Source: an uncultured Alphaproteobacteria bacterium (GTDB taxonomy: Bacteria; Pseudomonadota; Alphaproteobacteria; HIMB59). Taken from it: a DNA stretch of 64,000 nucleotides. Shown piece by piece: positions 48,667-59,054 of this stretch. The notes beneath the pieces were generated by a model. It was given only the letters and a program-made list of their open reading frames with translations. It searched no databases and was not told the DNA's origin. Both the position numbers and the translations under genes were made by a program. Location of the stretch: contig CACJAI010000001.1 of assembly GCA_902591315.1 (NCBI GenBank), positions 100,402-164,401 of the forward strand, in the 5' to 3' direction. The first letter of the stretch is position 1. Each line of letters opens with the position of its first letter.

Positions 48667-49757
48667 AATATTCTCATTCTATTAAGAGAAAAAAAACAAA
48701 AAAAATTCAAATTGGAAATATTTTTGTTGGTGGAAACTCTCCAATTACTGTTCAGACAATGACAAATACGCTTACACATGACATTGATGCAACACTTGAG
48801 CAGATATCTCTCATTGAACAAGAGGGATGTGATATAGTCAGAGTTTCAGTTCCTGACGAGAAATCATCAAAAGCATTAAAAAAAATAATTCCTGAAATTA
48901 AGATCCCCTTAGTCGCTGATATTCACTTTCATTATAAAAGAGCACTTGAGGCTGCAGAAAATGGAGCACATTGTCTTCGAATAAACCCAGGTAATATTGG
49001 TTCTAAGGAAAAAGTAAAAGAGGTTGTTGAAGCTGCCAAGCAGAACAAAATACCTATAAGAATAGGTGTTAATGCTGGAAGTTTGGAAAAATCAATACTA
49101 GAAAAATATAAAAGTCCAACCTCTGAGGCATTGTTTGAAAGTGCTAAGCTAAATATAAAACTTTTAGAGGATTTAAATTTTGATAATTTTAAAATTAGTG
49201 TTAAAGCATCTAATGTTTTTACAGCAGTAGAGTCATATAGAATGTTATCTAATTTTTGTGATTATCCTCTTCATTTAGGTATTACTGAAGCAGGAAGTTA
49301 TTTTAGTGGATCAATAAAATCCTCTATAGGTCTTGGTTTGCTTCTTTATGATGGTATTGGTGATACAGTGAGAGTTTCACTTTCAGATCATCCAACTCAA
49401 GAGGTTAAAGTTGGGTTTGAAATGTTAAAATCACTAAATTTAAGAGATTATGGTGTAACAATAATATCTTGCCCATCTTGTGCAAGACAACAATTTGACG
49501 TTATTGAAACTGTAAAAAATGTTGAGAAAAAACTTTCTCACATTAAAAAACCTATAACAGTTTCAATTATTGGATGTGTTGTTAATGGTCCAGGTGAAGC
49601 TACAATGACTAACATAGGCATAACTGGTGGTGGAAATAACACACATATGGTATATGTCGATGGAGAAAAAAGCCATCGAATTCAAGACGAAGATTTAGTT
49701 GAGTACTTAGTTAAAACCATAGAAAATAAAGTTGATCAGATTCATTATTCAAAATGA
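48663..49757 (+). CDS. ispG: 4-hydroxy-3-methylbut-2-enyl diphosphate synthase
   Basis: 364 residues. It makes HMBPP in the MEP isoprenoid pathway, feeding ispB, miaA and ubiquinone. An N-terminal TIM barrel ([19 protein letters not shown]) precedes the 4Fe-4S part with cysteines in [14 protein letters not shown] and [12 protein letters not shown], the standard bacterial signature. It overlaps hisS by 4 nt. Confidence 0.96.
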   Translation: MKYSHSIKRKKTKKIQIGNIFVGGNSPITVQTMTNTLTHDIDATLEQISLIEQEGCDIVRVSVPDEKSSKALKKIIPEIKIPLVADIHFHYKRALEAAENGAHCLRINPGNIGSKEKVKEVVEAAKQNKIPIRIGVNAGSLEKSILEKYKSPTSEALFESAKLNIKLLEDLNFDNFKISVKASNVFTAVESYRMLSNFCDYPLHLGITEAGSYFSGSIKSSIGLGLLLYDGIGDTVRVSLSDHPTQEVKVGFEMLKSLNLRDYGVTIISCPSCARQQFDVIETVKNVEKKLSHIKKPITVSIIGCVVNGPGEATMTNIGITGGGNNTHMVYVDGEKSHRIQDEDLVEYLVKTIENKVDQIHYSK

Positions 49758-51001
49758 AACAAAAAATTAGTTTAGTAAAAGGCACGCATGATATTCATGG
49801 AGCTGAAATGGAGAAGTTTGAATTTATTATTGAAAAATTTTATTCAGTATGTAGGAATTTCAATTTTAAATCTATACAAACTCCTATTTTAGAACAACAA
49901 GATTTATTCTCAAGAACCGTAGGCGAGCAAACCGATATTGTTTCTAAAGAGATGTATTCTTTTTTAGATAAAGGAAAAGAATATATTTGTTTAAGACCTG
50001 AGGCTACAAGTAGCTTAGCTAGGTTTGCTGCTTCAAACTATCAATCTGGCTTACTTAAATTAATTACGCACGGCCCTATGTTTAGAAGAGAAAGACCCCA
50101 AAAAGGTAGATATAGACAGTTTCATCAAATAAATATTGAGTCTATTGGTGAAAAAAGTCCCTATATAGATTTTGAATTAATTCTAATTGCAAAGTTATTA
50201 TTTGATGACCTTGGAATTAAAGACAATAAATATAGGTTATCAATTAATTCTTTAGGGTCAAAAGAGGATCAAATCAAATATGCTAATGTATTAAAAAAAT
50301 ATTTAACTGATCTTAAAAAAGATTTATCAGAAATTTCACAATCTAGATTAGATAAAAATCCACTTAGAATTTTAGATAGTAAAGATCCAAAAGACTCTGA
50401 AATATTAATAAAAGCTCCAAAAATTAGCGAACACTTATCAGAAGAGAGTAAAAATTATTTCAATCAAGTTAAAAAACTTTTAAATGATAATAAAATTACA
50501 TTTTTTGAAGACACAAAATTAGTTAGAGGATTAGATTATTATTCACATACGGCTTTTGAATTTCAAACAAATGAAGATAAAAGACAAAATGCAATATTAG
50601 CTGGCGGCAGGTACGACAATTTAATTAGTATGATTTCTTCTAGAGACATTCCAGGAGTTGGATGGGCAGGTGGTATAGAAAGATTAATGGATTTGATTTC
50701 TATAAAAGATGAAAAATCAGAATTACATAAAAAAATATTATTTGCTGTTCAAGATGAGTCTTATTTAAATAATAATAGAATTTTAAAACAAATTTACAGG
50801 TTAAGATATAATCACGAAGTTAGAGTTAGTAAAAATATAAAAAAACTTTTTAGTTATGCGAATAAAAATAATTTTAGTTTTATTCTTCTTATTGGTGAAG
50901 AAGAAATCAAAAATAAAAAAATTATTTTAAAAGATTTAAAAAATAAAAATCAAAAAACTTTTGAAATTTCCAAATTCGAGCTTAAAAATGAAATTAGATA
51001 A
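49754..51001 (+). CDS. hisS: Histidyl-tRNA synthetase
   Basis: 415 residues. Class II motif 2 is [20 protein letters not shown], the histidine-specific motifs are [16 protein letters not shown] and AGGRYDNL, and motif 3 is [16 protein letters not shown]-terminal anticodon domain is present. It starts with [11 protein letters not shown] (usual KGTxD). It overlaps prfA by 14 nt. Confidence 0.95.
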   Translation: MKQKISLVKGTHDIHGAEMEKFEFIIEKFYSVCRNFNFKSIQTPILEQQDLFSRTVGEQTDIVSKEMYSFLDKGKEYICLRPEATSSLARFAASNYQSGLLKLITHGPMFRRERPQKGRYRQFHQINIESIGEKSPYIDFELILIAKLLFDDLGIKDNKYRLSINSLGSKEDQIKYANVLKKYLTDLKKDLSEISQSRLDKNPLRILDSKDPKDSEILIKAPKISEHLSEESKNYFNQVKKLLNDNKITFFEDTKLVRGLDYYSHTAFEFQTNEDKRQNAILAGGRYDNLISMISSRDIPGVGWAGGIERLMDLISIKDEKSELHKKILFAVQDESYLNNNRILKQIYRLRYNHEVRVSKNIKKLFSYANKNNFSFILLIGEEEIKNKKIILKDLKNKNQKTFEISKFELKNEIR

Positions 51002-52067
51002 ACAAATCATTGATTTAAAAAACAAATTTAATCAATTAAATGAGAGACTTTTAAATTCTCAAAACTTAAAAAATGAGGAAATTATTCAAATAAATAAAGA
51101 TTTATCAAAATTGGAGCCAATTATTGCTTTATCTGACATCATTAAAAATTTAGATAAGGAAATCAAAGGCTATAAAGAAATTCTTGAAAATGAAAGCGAT
51201 GAAGAGCTTCGAAATTTAGCAAAACAAGAATTACCTTTGTATGAAAAAGATTTAGAAATTAAAAATAAAGAATTACTAATAGCTCTACTACCTAAAGATG
51301 AGGCTGATGATAAAAATGTAATATTAGAAATAAGGGCTGGTACCGGAGGAGATGAGGCTGCATTATTTGCTGGAGATTTATATAGAATGTATGAGAGATA
51401 TTCCTCATTAAAAAGTTGGAAGTTTCAGCCAATGGAGAAGAGCGAGACAGGATTGAAGGGTATAAAAGAAGCAATAATTGAAATTAAAGGAGATGGTGTA
51501 TTTAAATTTTTAAAAAATGAGTCTGGTGTCCACAGAGTTCAACGTATACCAGAAACTGAGTCTGGGGGTAGGATTCACACATCGGCTGCAACTGTTGCTG
51601 TTTTGCCAGAAGCCGAGGACGTTGACTTAGAGATAAAGGATACTGATTTAAGAATAGACGTTTATAGATCAGGAGGAGCGGGAGGTCAATCGGTAAATAC
51701 AACAGACAGTGCTGTAAGAATTACACATTTACCTACAAACATAGTGGTAACTCAACAAGACGAAAGATCTCAGCATAAAAATAAAGCTAAAGCATTAAAA
51801 ATTCTACGATCTAGATTATATGAAGTTGAAAGAATTAAAAAACAAGAAGAGGTTTCATTCAATAGGAAAAATCAAGTTGGTTCTGGAGATAGATCTGAAA
51901 GAATTAGAACATATAATTTTCCACAGGGCAGAGTATCAGATCATAGAATTAACTTAACGCTCTATAAATTAGACCAGTTTTTAACTGGCGAGGCATTAGA
52001 TGAAATGATATCAGCTTTGTCAGCCAGTGAACAAGCCGAAAAATTAAGTCAACTTAATGCTAGTTAA
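50988..52067 (+). CDS. prfA: Peptide chain release factor 1
   Basis: 359 residues from ATG 50988, the normal length. A start at 50961 would add nine residues unlike the family. The peptidyl-hydrolysis motif is [16 protein letters not shown] (GGQ), and [19 protein letters not shown] follows. It reads UAA and UAG stops. It is followed by its own modifying enzyme, prmC, with an 11-nt overlap. Confidence 0.97.
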   Translation: MKLDKQIIDLKNKFNQLNERLLNSQNLKNEEIIQINKDLSKLEPIIALSDIIKNLDKEIKGYKEILENESDEELRNLAKQELPLYEKDLEIKNKELLIALLPKDEADDKNVILEIRAGTGGDEAALFAGDLYRMYERYSSLKSWKFQPMEKSETGLKGIKEAIIEIKGDGVFKFLKNESGVHRVQRIPETESGGRIHTSAATVAVLPEAEDVDLEIKDTDLRIDVYRSGGAGGQSVNTTDSAVRITHLPTNIVVTQQDERSQHKNKAKALKILRSRLYEVERIKKQEEVSFNRKNQVGSGDRSERIRTYNFPQGRVSDHRINLTLYKLDQFLTGEALDEMISALSASEQAEKLSQLNAS

Positions 52068-52923
52068 TAATTATTTAAGTAAATTAGATATAAAAAAAAT
52101 ATTACTAGATAATTTAAACTCAATTACCGGATCTCAAGCTGAACAAGAGTCCCAAATAATGATTTCTTATTCATCTAAAAGTGTAAATAATTTAGTTATT
52201 GATAATAGTGAAGTTGATCAAAAATTAATTAATAAGATTCTAAATGAAAGAGTTAAAGGAAAGCCATTAGCTAAAATAATCAATGAAAAAGGCTTTTGGA
52301 AAAAAGTTTTTTATACAGATGAATACACTTTAGATCCTAGAGCCGATTCTGAAATATTAGTTGAACAAATATTAATTGATTGTAAAAAATATAAAAATAA
52401 AAAACACTCAAAGTTGCTTGATTTATGTTGTGGGACTGGGTGTCTGGGTATTTCTATTATAGATGAGCTAGATAATGCATATTGTGATTTTATTGATGTT
52501 TCTAAACATGCTCTTAGTGCATGTAAAAAAAATATAGTAAAATTTAAACAGCAACAAAAAACAAAAATATTCCACTCAAATTTATTTGAAAATTATCCAA
52601 TAAATAGACTGAAATATATTGATTTTATTGTTTGTAACCCACCATATATACCAACAAGAAATTATTTAAATCTAAATAAAGAGACTTTGCATGATCCAAG
52701 AATTTCACTTGATGGTGGAAAATTAGGCATGGATTATTATGTTAAAATTATTAATTTTTTAATTAGTGTAAAATTTAAAGGGTTTGTTTATTTTGAAATT
52801 GATCCAATTATCACTAAAAACATGTATAAATTACTATTAGAAAAAGGTGTAAAAATAGTTTATAAAAAAACTGATTATCTTAATTTAGATAGACTGATAA
52901 AGATAAAATTCCCTACTGTTTAA
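52057..52923 (+). CDS. prmC: Release factor glutamine N5-methyltransferase
   Basis: 288 residues. SAM motif I is [15 protein letters not shown], and the Gln/Asn methyltransferase signature NPPY is in [14 protein letters not shown]. It methylates the Gln of the GGQ loop in release factors, and its gene follows prfA directly. Confidence 0.94.
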   Translation: MLVNNYLSKLDIKKILLDNLNSITGSQAEQESQIMISYSSKSVNNLVIDNSEVDQKLINKILNERVKGKPLAKIINEKGFWKKVFYTDEYTLDPRADSEILVEQILIDCKKYKNKKHSKLLDLCCGTGCLGISIIDELDNAYCDFIDVSKHALSACKKNIVKFKQQQKTKIFHSNLFENYPINRLKYIDFIVCNPPYIPTRNYLNLNKETLHDPRISLDGGKLGMDYYVKIINFLISVKFKGFVYFEIDPIITKNMYKLLLEKGVKIVYKKTDYLNLDRLIKIKFPTV

Positions 52924-52960
52924 TTGATGGGCTTTTTTTGAGATAATCGATAAAAAATTA

Positions 52961-53350
52961 ATGAAAAATTTTGTAAAAAGAAAGCCGTATGGTGGTCAAA
53001 GAAAAATAAACTCATCTAGGTCTGGTGTTGCTGACTCCCCATATTTGCAAGTTAATGGAAATTCCAACGGATTTAAAAGAAACGGAAAAAACCCAAAAGA
53101 TCAATATAATGATTATCTTAACAAAGCAAAAGATGCTAAGGGACAAGGTGATGATGTATTAGAGCAGTTTTACCTTCAACACGCTGAACACTATTTTAGA
53201 CAAACTGACAATTCAAATAGAAGTTTTGTTGCTAGAAAAATTATTAATAAAGACAAAACTGAAAATAATGACAGCGATTTGAATAAAGATAATAAGTCAG
53301 AACGCAACCCAACTTCTGATTTTGATGACTTAGCTAGTCAGTTAGCTTAA
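52961..53350 (+). CDS. DUF4167 family protein
   Basis: 129 residues. The N-terminal part is basic and low-complexity (KRKPYGGQRKINSSRS), followed by the conserved helical core QYNDYLNKAKDAKGQGDDVLEQFYLQHAEHYFR and an acidic tail. This is the DUF4167 signature, an alphaproteobacterial family of unknown function located after prmC. The basic tail suggests nucleic-acid or ribosome contact (inference). It overlaps the M23 gene by 4 nt, tail to tail. Confidence 0.88.
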   Translation: MKNFVKRKPYGGQRKINSSRSGVADSPYLQVNGNSNGFKRNGKNPKDQYNDYLNKAKDAKGQGDDVLEQFYLQHAEHYFRQTDNSNRSFVARKIINKDKTENNDSDLNKDNKSERNPTSDFDDLASQLA

Positions 53351-54816
53351 TTTATTTTATTTTTATAAATATTAACTTCTTCATCTATTTTAGAAACTAA
53401 TATTTGAAATTCACTTAGTTGTTGTTCGTTAAGCTTTCTTCCTGAAGGTAATTTAAGTGTAGCTGGGTTTATTTGTTTTCCATTAACAATAATTTCATAA
53501 TGTAAATGTGGTCCTGTTGATTTTCCTGTTGAGCCTACATAACCAATCACATCACCCTGTTTAACTCTTACACCACTTGATATTCCTTTTTTATAACCAT
53601 TCAGATGCGCGTAAGCTGTTTTATAAGTACTATCGTGACGAATTCTAATATATTTTCCATATCCTCCATTTCTACCTACGTACTCTACAATACCATTTCC
53701 AGCAGCAAAAATTGGAGTTCCTGTTGGAGCAGCAAAATCAACTCCTTTATGCATTTTATTGTAGCCTGAGATAGGATGTTTTCTCATACCATAACTGGAA
53801 CTAAGCCTTGCACCATTGATTGGAGTTTTCATTAAGCTTTTTGTCATTCCTTTACCTTTTTCGTCAAAATATTCGCTGAATTCTCCATTATCATAAAGAT
53901 AGTAAATTAATGGAGTGCCTCTTGATGAAAGCAATAAATATTTTGGATCTTCGATTTGAATTGTCTTACCTTCATTGTTTACCCTTTTGACAAACAGCAT
54001 TTCAAAATTATCGCCCTCATAAATATCTCTCTGAAAATCAACATCAAAACTGTAAATCCTGATAATTTCATTAATCACTATTTCAGATAACCCCTGATCT
54101 TTCATAGCTTTATATAAACTTGATTTAATTTTCCCAGTCACAAAAATTTCTTCGGAATTCAAAGGAATTTCATTAATTTCATAAATAAAATTATCATTTA
54201 GGTAAGATATGATTAATTCTTTGGTATCAGAATATTTATAAATTAGGTCAAAAGTTTTTAAACCCTCAGCATCATACTCGCTTAATATTTTTATAGTATC
54301 CCCAATATATAATTTAGAAAAATCATAATATTTTTTTCCATTAAGTATTACTAAGTCTATATCTCTACCTTTTAGACCTCCTTTCTTTAAAACTTTTGCA
54401 AAATTATCTCCTTTTGAGACTATAATTTCATCAAAATTATTATTTAATTCCTCATCTATCTTTTTTTCAATTGGTATTGACTCATCTGGTGTTTTTAAAT
54501 TAATTTTATCTTCTTTTTTGGTTGAGTCTTTATCAAAAATATTTGATAAATTTTCAAGTGTTATATTTTCAAAGTAATTTTTTGATTTTTCTTTGTCAAA
54601 TATTGGGTCGTCTAGACTTTCAATGCTTATAACATCATAATATTTTTGAAATTTTTTTTTATCAAAATAGTTAATATCTACATCATCATAAATATAAGCA
54701 TATTCATTGTTTATTTTTACGAAATCAGAATAACTTATATAAAAGCAAAAAAAGCTAATTGAAACCAATAAAGTCGTTAGTGATGCTTTTATTGTAAAAC
54801 TATTTGTCCTTGCCAT
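53347..54816 (-). CDS. M23-family (LytM) peptidoglycan endopeptidase
   Basis: 489 residues. An N-terminal membrane anchor or signal (about residues 12-30) is followed by LysM/OapA-like segments and a C-terminal peptidase. Zinc-ligand motifs are MHKGVDFAAPTGTPIFAAGNG, YAHLNGY and HLHYEIIVNGK, all intact, so an active DD-endopeptidase like MepM is expected. It opens crosslinks so that new strands from the RodA/PBP2 machinery can be inserted. Confidence 0.92.
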   Translation of the reverse strand: MARTNSFTIKASLTTLLVSISFFCFYISYSDFVKINNEYAYIYDDVDINYFDKKKFQKYYDVISIESLDDPIFDKEKSKNYFENITLENLSNIFDKDSTKKEDKINLKTPDESIPIEKKIDEELNNNFDEIIVSKGDNFAKVLKKGGLKGRDIDLVILNGKKYYDFSKLYIGDTIKILSEYDAEGLKTFDLIYKYSDTKELIISYLNDNFIYEINEIPLNSEEIFVTGKIKSSLYKAMKDQGLSEIVINEIIRIYSFDVDFQRDIYEGDNFEMLFVKRVNNEGKTIQIEDPKYLLLSSRGTPLIYYLYDNGEFSEYFDEKGKGMTKSLMKTPINGARLSSSYGMRKHPISGYNKMHKGVDFAAPTGTPIFAAGNGIVEYVGRNGGYGKYIRIRHDSTYKTAYAHLNGYKKGISSGVRVKQGDVIGYVGSTGKSTGPHLHYEIIVNGKQINPATLKLPSGRKLNEQQLSEFQILVSKIDEEVNIYKNKIN

Positions 54817-54859
54817 TTATTTCTTTATAAAGAAGTAAAATTAATTGATTGTTATCATA

Positions 54860-55816
54860 ATGGAAAAATCCAAAAAAATACTAGAAAATATATTTCAAGA
54901 AACTGGTAAAATTTTTTGGATTTTATTCAAAGTTATTTTACCCGTTGTCATAGTTATTAGAATTCTCGAGCTTATTGGAGCAATCCCTTTTTTAGCTAAA
55001 TTCCTAGAGCCATTAACAAGTTTTATTGGTATTGATGGTTCATTAGGACTAGTCTGGATGGCTGCTATATTAGTAAACATATATGCAGGCCTGGCTGCTT
55101 TTGCATCTCTTCAAGCAATATTCGATTACACAATAGCTGAAACTACAATTTTAGGATTAATTATACTTATAGCACATAGTTTACCGATTGAAGTAGCTAT
55201 TGCACAAAAATCAAGAATTTCATGGATATTTAATTTAACTTTTAGATTTGTAAATGCTGTAATTGCAGGAAAAATATTAAACTTAATTTTCACTAATTAT
55301 AATTTATTTAATGAACCTAATAATTCAATCTTACAAGTCCCAATTAAAGATGTCTCAAATTTAGAGTGGGCTATTTCACAACTTCAAAATTTTTTCCTAA
55401 TTTTTTTAATAATATTTTTTATTATATCGACAATTAATATCCTCAAAGCAATTGGTATTTGGAAATTTATAATTAATACTTTGAAAATTCCTTTATCCTA
55501 TTTGGGTATGTCAGAGAAAGTAGCTAATATAATTTTAATAGGCTTAACATTAGGAATTTCGTTTGGAGGGGGTTTTTTAATAGAAGAGTCCAGAAAAAAT
55601 AATATTTCAAAAAAAGATATTTTACTGTCTTTTTCTTTTTTAAGTTTATGTCATAGCATAATTGAAGATACAATATTAATTTTGTTATTAGGTAGTCATA
55701 TTTCTGGTATTTTATTTTTTAGATTTATTTATACCGTTATTATAATTCTTATAATGAAAGTTTTATTAGAAACAAAAATGCAAAAATTTATATTGAGTAA
55801 AATTACATATGGATAA
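54860..55816 (+). CDS. Gate-domain (nucleoside-recognition-like) membrane protein
   Basis: About eight membrane segments in 318 residues, with duplicated Gate-like halves: EVAIAQKSRISWIFNLTFRF in the first and LGISFGGGFLIEESRKNNIS with CHSIIEDTILILLLG in the second. It resembles the YjiH/SpoIIIM-type nucleoside recognition family of unknown transport function. I start at ATG 54860 (MEKSKK); a TTG at 54845 would add five hydrophobic residues. Overlaps the DUF1045 gene by 8 nt. Confidence 0.78.
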   Translation: MEKSKKILENIFQETGKIFWILFKVILPVVIVIRILELIGAIPFLAKFLEPLTSFIGIDGSLGLVWMAAILVNIYAGLAAFASLQAIFDYTIAETTILGLIILIAHSLPIEVAIAQKSRISWIFNLTFRFVNAVIAGKILNLIFTNYNLFNEPNNSILQVPIKDVSNLEWAISQLQNFFLIFLIIFFIISTINILKAIGIWKFIINTLKIPLSYLGMSEKVANIILIGLTLGISFGGGFLIEESRKNNISKKDILLSFSFLSLCHSIIEDTILILLLGSHISGILFFRFIYTVIIILIMKVLLETKMQKFILSKITYG

Positions 55817-56426
55817 TTATATTCAATTTCCTCGTTACTCAATTTATCTGATACCCAATAAATTATTTATTGATCAAGTTGAAAAATTACTTTTAAAAAA
55901 TAATATAAAATATGATAACCTTAAAATATCTAAGTATGGCTTTCATTATACTGTCAAACCTCCTTTTTATTTAAGCCATCTTTATAATGAAGAGGAACTT
56001 ATTAATTCATTTCAAGAATATTTTTTATCTAATAAGAATAAATCTTATAAAGAAGTATTTAATGTTTTAGGCTTAAAGAAAATTAAAAATGTTTTTGCTC
56101 TAGAGATGAATTCTAATGAAAAATTTAATTTTCTATGCAATGATATTATGAGATATTTTGACTTATATAGAAAAACTCTTAACCAACAAGAAGTTCAAAA
56201 AGATATTAAGCGTTTCAGTAATTTAACTTCTTTAGAGATGGAATATTATTTAATATGGGGATATCCTTATTTATTTGAGTTTAGCAATCACCATATCTCA
56301 GTATCAGATATCACAAAAGAGATAATATTTGACAACTCAATCAAATCTTTGAATTACTCTAATATAAGCTTAATGAAACAAGATAGCTTAAATGGTAAAT
56401 TTATCTCTATATGTAAAAGTGATTAG
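55809..56426 (+). CDS. DUF1045 / 2H phosphoesterase-like protein
   Basis: 205 residues. Two HxT/S motifs of the 2H superfamily (2'-5' RNA ligase-like phosphodiesterases) are visible: His46-Tyr-Thr48 in YGFHYTVKPPF and His162-Ile-Ser164 in FSNHHISVSD. The N-terminal RYSIYLIPN and the block LIWGYPYLFEF fit DUF1045, otherwise found in phosphonate gene clusters. No phosphonate genes are in the window, so the substrate is open. Confidence 0.85.
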   Translation: MDNYIQFPRYSIYLIPNKLFIDQVEKLLLKNNIKYDNLKISKYGFHYTVKPPFYLSHLYNEEELINSFQEYFLSNKNKSYKEVFNVLGLKKIKNVFALEMNSNEKFNFLCNDIMRYFDLYRKTLNQQEVQKDIKRFSNLTSLEMEYYLIWGYPYLFEFSNHHISVSDITKEIIFDNSIKSLNYSNISLMKQDSLNGKFISICKSD

Positions 56427-56443
56427 TCTTAATACTAAAATTA

Positions 56444-56472
56444 TTTACACTACAGTAATAGTTAAATAATAT
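56444..56472 (+). promoter_or_regulatory. Candidate promoter for dsbA-like gene
   Basis: TTTACA (56444-56449), 17-nt spacer, TAATAT (56467-56472). This is the best-spaced promoter candidate of the window. The start of transcription would fall about 56479, some 3 nt before the ATG at 56482. Confidence 0.45.
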
Positions 56473-56481
56473 ATTTTGCAT

Positions 56482-57360
56482 ATGGGAATTTACGTTAAAA
56501 AAAAGAAATTTAATATTTTAAACTTTTTTTTGATTTTTTTATTTGTAATCATAATTCTTACAACTTTATATTTTTTTAACATTTTTTCAGAAAAAAGTAA
56601 TTTTGATTTATCAAATATTTCAGGTTCACAGTTTGAAGAAGGTTCAAATCAAATTATCGAAACAGATCTTAGCTCTTACTTAAAAAAAGAAGATGTAAAT
56701 TTTGATGAGTATTTTACCAAAAAGGAATTTGATCAAAATATTAAAAAATTTATAGATGAAAATCCAGATTATATCTTAGATGTTCTTAGAGAATATCAAT
56801 TAGAGCAGAATAAATTAGAACAAGAAAAAGCTAATCAAAAAAATATATCAAGTATTAAAAATTTAAATCTTGCATATCATCCCATGTACTTAGGTGATTC
56901 AAATTCTGCAAAAGTTATTTATGAATTTGTTGATTATAATTGTGGTTATTGTCAAAAATTCCATCAAGAATTATTAAATGTAATGAATGATAATTCATTA
57001 AAACTTGTTATTATACAGATGCCAATTTTAGGGAATTTTTCAGAGGAATTGACTAAGTTGGCATTAGCTTCCTCATTGCAAGGTCAATTTAAGGTTGTTC
57101 ATAATTATTTATATTCTGATGAGAGAAAATCAAAAATGGAGGATATTTTGGCTGACTTATTTATAAGAGGTGTTGATCTTGACATACTTAGGAATGATTT
57201 GGGTTCACAAGAGGTATCAGATTTCCTATCTATTCATAGAAGTTATGCTGATGAATTCAAATTTACTGGAACACCTGCAACCATAATTGGAAATCAAATA
57301 ATTCCAGGCTTTATCGATGCAAATAAAATTACTGAGATTTTGGAAAAAGAATTTTCCTGA
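56482..57360 (+). CDS. DsbA-family disulfide oxidoreductase (membrane-anchored)
   Basis: 292 residues from ATG 56482. One N-terminal membrane segment (about residues 10-33), a helical acidic linker, then a thioredoxin-fold domain. The active site is Cys154-Gly-Tyr-Cys157 in DYNCGYCQKFHQE, and the cis-Pro loop is FTGTPATIIGNQIIPGF. It resembles the Com1/DsbA-like proteins of alphaproteobacteria, which introduce or shuffle disulfides in the periplasm. The gene is followed 5 nt later by murJ. Confidence 0.88.
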   Translation: MGIYVKKKKFNILNFFLIFLFVIIILTTLYFFNIFSEKSNFDLSNISGSQFEEGSNQIIETDLSSYLKKEDVNFDEYFTKKEFDQNIKKFIDENPDYILDVLREYQLEQNKLEQEKANQKNISSIKNLNLAYHPMYLGDSNSAKVIYEFVDYNCGYCQKFHQELLNVMNDNSLKLVIIQMPILGNFSEELTKLALASSLQGQFKVVHNYLYSDERKSKMEDILADLFIRGVDLDILRNDLGSQEVSDFLSIHRSYADEFKFTGTPATIIGNQIIPGFIDANKITEILEKEFS

Positions 57361-57365
57361 ACTCA

Positions 57366-58886
57366 ATGAAAATAAGTAATTTTTCAAAGATTTCATCAAA
57401 TATTTTTGGATCTCGTGTAACCGGATTTATTAGAGATATACTATTTGCAAATTATTTAGGTGCTAATTTGATGTCAGATGCATTCCTTTTTGCTTATAGA
57501 TTACCAAATTTATTTAGAAGAATTTTTGCTGAGGGTTCAATGAATAGTGTATTTATCCCTTTGTATACAAAACAAGAAAAAATGAATTCAAAATCAGCTA
57601 ATGATTTTATATGGATAGTTTTCAACTTTTTTTTTGTAATTACTTTATTTTTATCTTTTTTAATATTTTTTTTTACTGAGCAAGTTATATCAATTTTAGC
57701 ACCAGGGTTTTTACTAAATAAAAGTCAATTTTTATTAGCAAATCAGTTATTGATTATCACTTTTCCTTTTTTGATATTTGTGACTCTGTCATCAGTGTTG
57801 AGCTCAGTTTTGAATGTGAAAGGAAAATTTTTTTTACCTTCCTTCTTATCAGTAATTCTTAACATTTTTATGATTGTAGCTTTGGTGTCATTCAAGTCTA
57901 ACTCTCATTTTGCACTAGCTTGGTCAATGATAATAGCTGGTTTCACTCAATTGATCCTTTTATTTATCAATTTAGGCACAATAAAAATATTTTGGGGTAT
58001 AGGATTTAAGAGTATAAAAGTCCTGTCTACAGAGCTTAAAAAATTTTTTGGGAGATTTCTCTATTCTTTACTGGGTTCTGGTATTGTTCAGTTAAATATT
58101 TTTATCTCGATATTATTTGCATCTTTAGTGGGTGGGGGTGCTATAAGCCAAATTTACTACGCTGACAGAATTATTGACTTACCATTTGCTCTTATTGCAG
58201 TTGCTATGTCTTTTACACTTTTGCCTTATTTGAGCAAAAATATTTCAGATGAGAGTAAAAATTCAAAAGCTTTCAACGAAACAGTAATATTCTGCTTTCT
58301 TTTTGCTATCCCAAGCACATTCGGTATTTTCACTCTGAGTGAAGATATTATAAGAGCATTATTTGGTAGGGGTGAATTTAATAGCGAGGATGTGTTAATT
58401 ACCTCTAAGATTTTGCTAGTATACTCTTTTTCATTGCCAGGATATATGCTCGCTCGAATTTTTAATCAAGTTTTTTATTCTTATGAAAAAGTTGAGTATC
58501 CCGTTAAAGCAGCTGTACCAACATTTATATGTAATTTTATTTTATGTTTTCTTCTTTATAAGCCTCTGGGTGTTTTGGGTCTAGCTTTATCAGGTACTTT
58601 GAGTATATGGTTAAATTTATTTATTCAAATTTTTTACTTAAGAAAAAATTTTGGTAGTTTTTATGAAAAATTATTAATTTTTGATTTTAAGAAACTTTTA
58701 AAGATCTTAATTAGCTCAATTATTATGGTTATTTCAATATTAATATTTAAAAAAATTTTGGATTTGAACATTTATTTAGATTTATTCATTCAAATACTCA
58801 TTGGTTTGATAATATATTTTTTGATTTTAAATTGGCTTAAATTAAATGAAATAAAACTAATATTTCAATTAAATAAATTTAATTAG
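57366..58886 (+). CDS. murJ: Lipid II flippase MurJ
   Basis: 506 residues with about 14 membrane segments (MOP/MviN family). The N-terminus shows GSRVTGFIRDILFANYLGAN and RLPNLFRRIFAEGSMNSVFIP, including conserved Arg residues of the central cavity. It moves lipid II across the inner membrane for PBP2/RodA and the division machinery. The next feature is tRNA-Val after 55 nt. Confidence 0.95.
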   Translation: MKISNFSKISSNIFGSRVTGFIRDILFANYLGANLMSDAFLFAYRLPNLFRRIFAEGSMNSVFIPLYTKQEKMNSKSANDFIWIVFNFFFVITLFLSFLIFFFTEQVISILAPGFLLNKSQFLLANQLLIITFPFLIFVTLSSVLSSVLNVKGKFFLPSFLSVILNIFMIVALVSFKSNSHFALAWSMIIAGFTQLILLFINLGTIKIFWGIGFKSIKVLSTELKKFFGRFLYSLLGSGIVQLNIFISILFASLVGGGAISQIYYADRIIDLPFALIAVAMSFTLLPYLSKNISDESKNSKAFNETVIFCFLFAIPSTFGIFTLSEDIIRALFGRGEFNSEDVLITSKILLVYSFSLPGYMLARIFNQVFYSYEKVEYPVKAAVPTFICNFILCFLLYKPLGVLGLALSGTLSIWLNLFIQIFYLRKNFGSFYEKLLIFDFKKLLKILISSIIMVISILIFKKILDLNIYLDLFIQILIGLIIYFLILNWLKLNEIKLIFQLNKFN

Positions 58887-58941
58887 GAATTTTATTTACT
58901 AATTTTTAATTTAATTTAAAAGTACTTATCCCTATTTTTAT

Positions 58942-59018
58942 GGGCGTGTAGCTCAGTTGGTTAGAGTACTTGCTCGACACGCAAGGGGTCACAGGTTCGA
59001 ATCCTGTCACGCCCACCA
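58942..59018 (+). tRNA. tRNA-Val(GAC), with C33
   Basis: 77-nt cloverleaf with encoded CCA. Acceptor stem GGGCGTG/CACGCCC, D stem GCTC/GAGT (one G-T pair), anticodon stem CTTGC/GCAAG, loop TCGACAC, variable GGGTC, T stem ACAGG/CCTGT with loop TTCGAAT. The anticodon is GAC (58976-58978), valine. The discriminator is A and all stems pair. Position 33 is C instead of the near-universal T. It is the only tRNA I find in the window. Confidence 0.95.
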
Positions 59019-59046
59019 TTTACTTTTAAACTTGATGATGTATGAT
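59019..59046 (+). promoter_or_regulatory. Candidate promoter for the PagL-like gene
   Basis: TTTACT (59019-59024), 16-nt spacer, TATGAT (59041-59046), starting on the base after the tRNA CCA end. The -10 ends 8 nt before the ATG at 59055, again implying a very short or absent leader. Readthrough from the tRNA is an alternative. Confidence 0.35.
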
Positions 59047-59054
59047 TAATTTGA

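Noticed and set aside
50961..50987. Upstream start for prfA at 50961
   Set aside because: Adds residues unlike RF1 N-termini; ATG 50988 gives the standard length.
52924..52940. T-run after prmC as a Rho-independent terminator
   Set aside because: GGGCTTTTTTT has no upstream complementary arm, so no stem can form.
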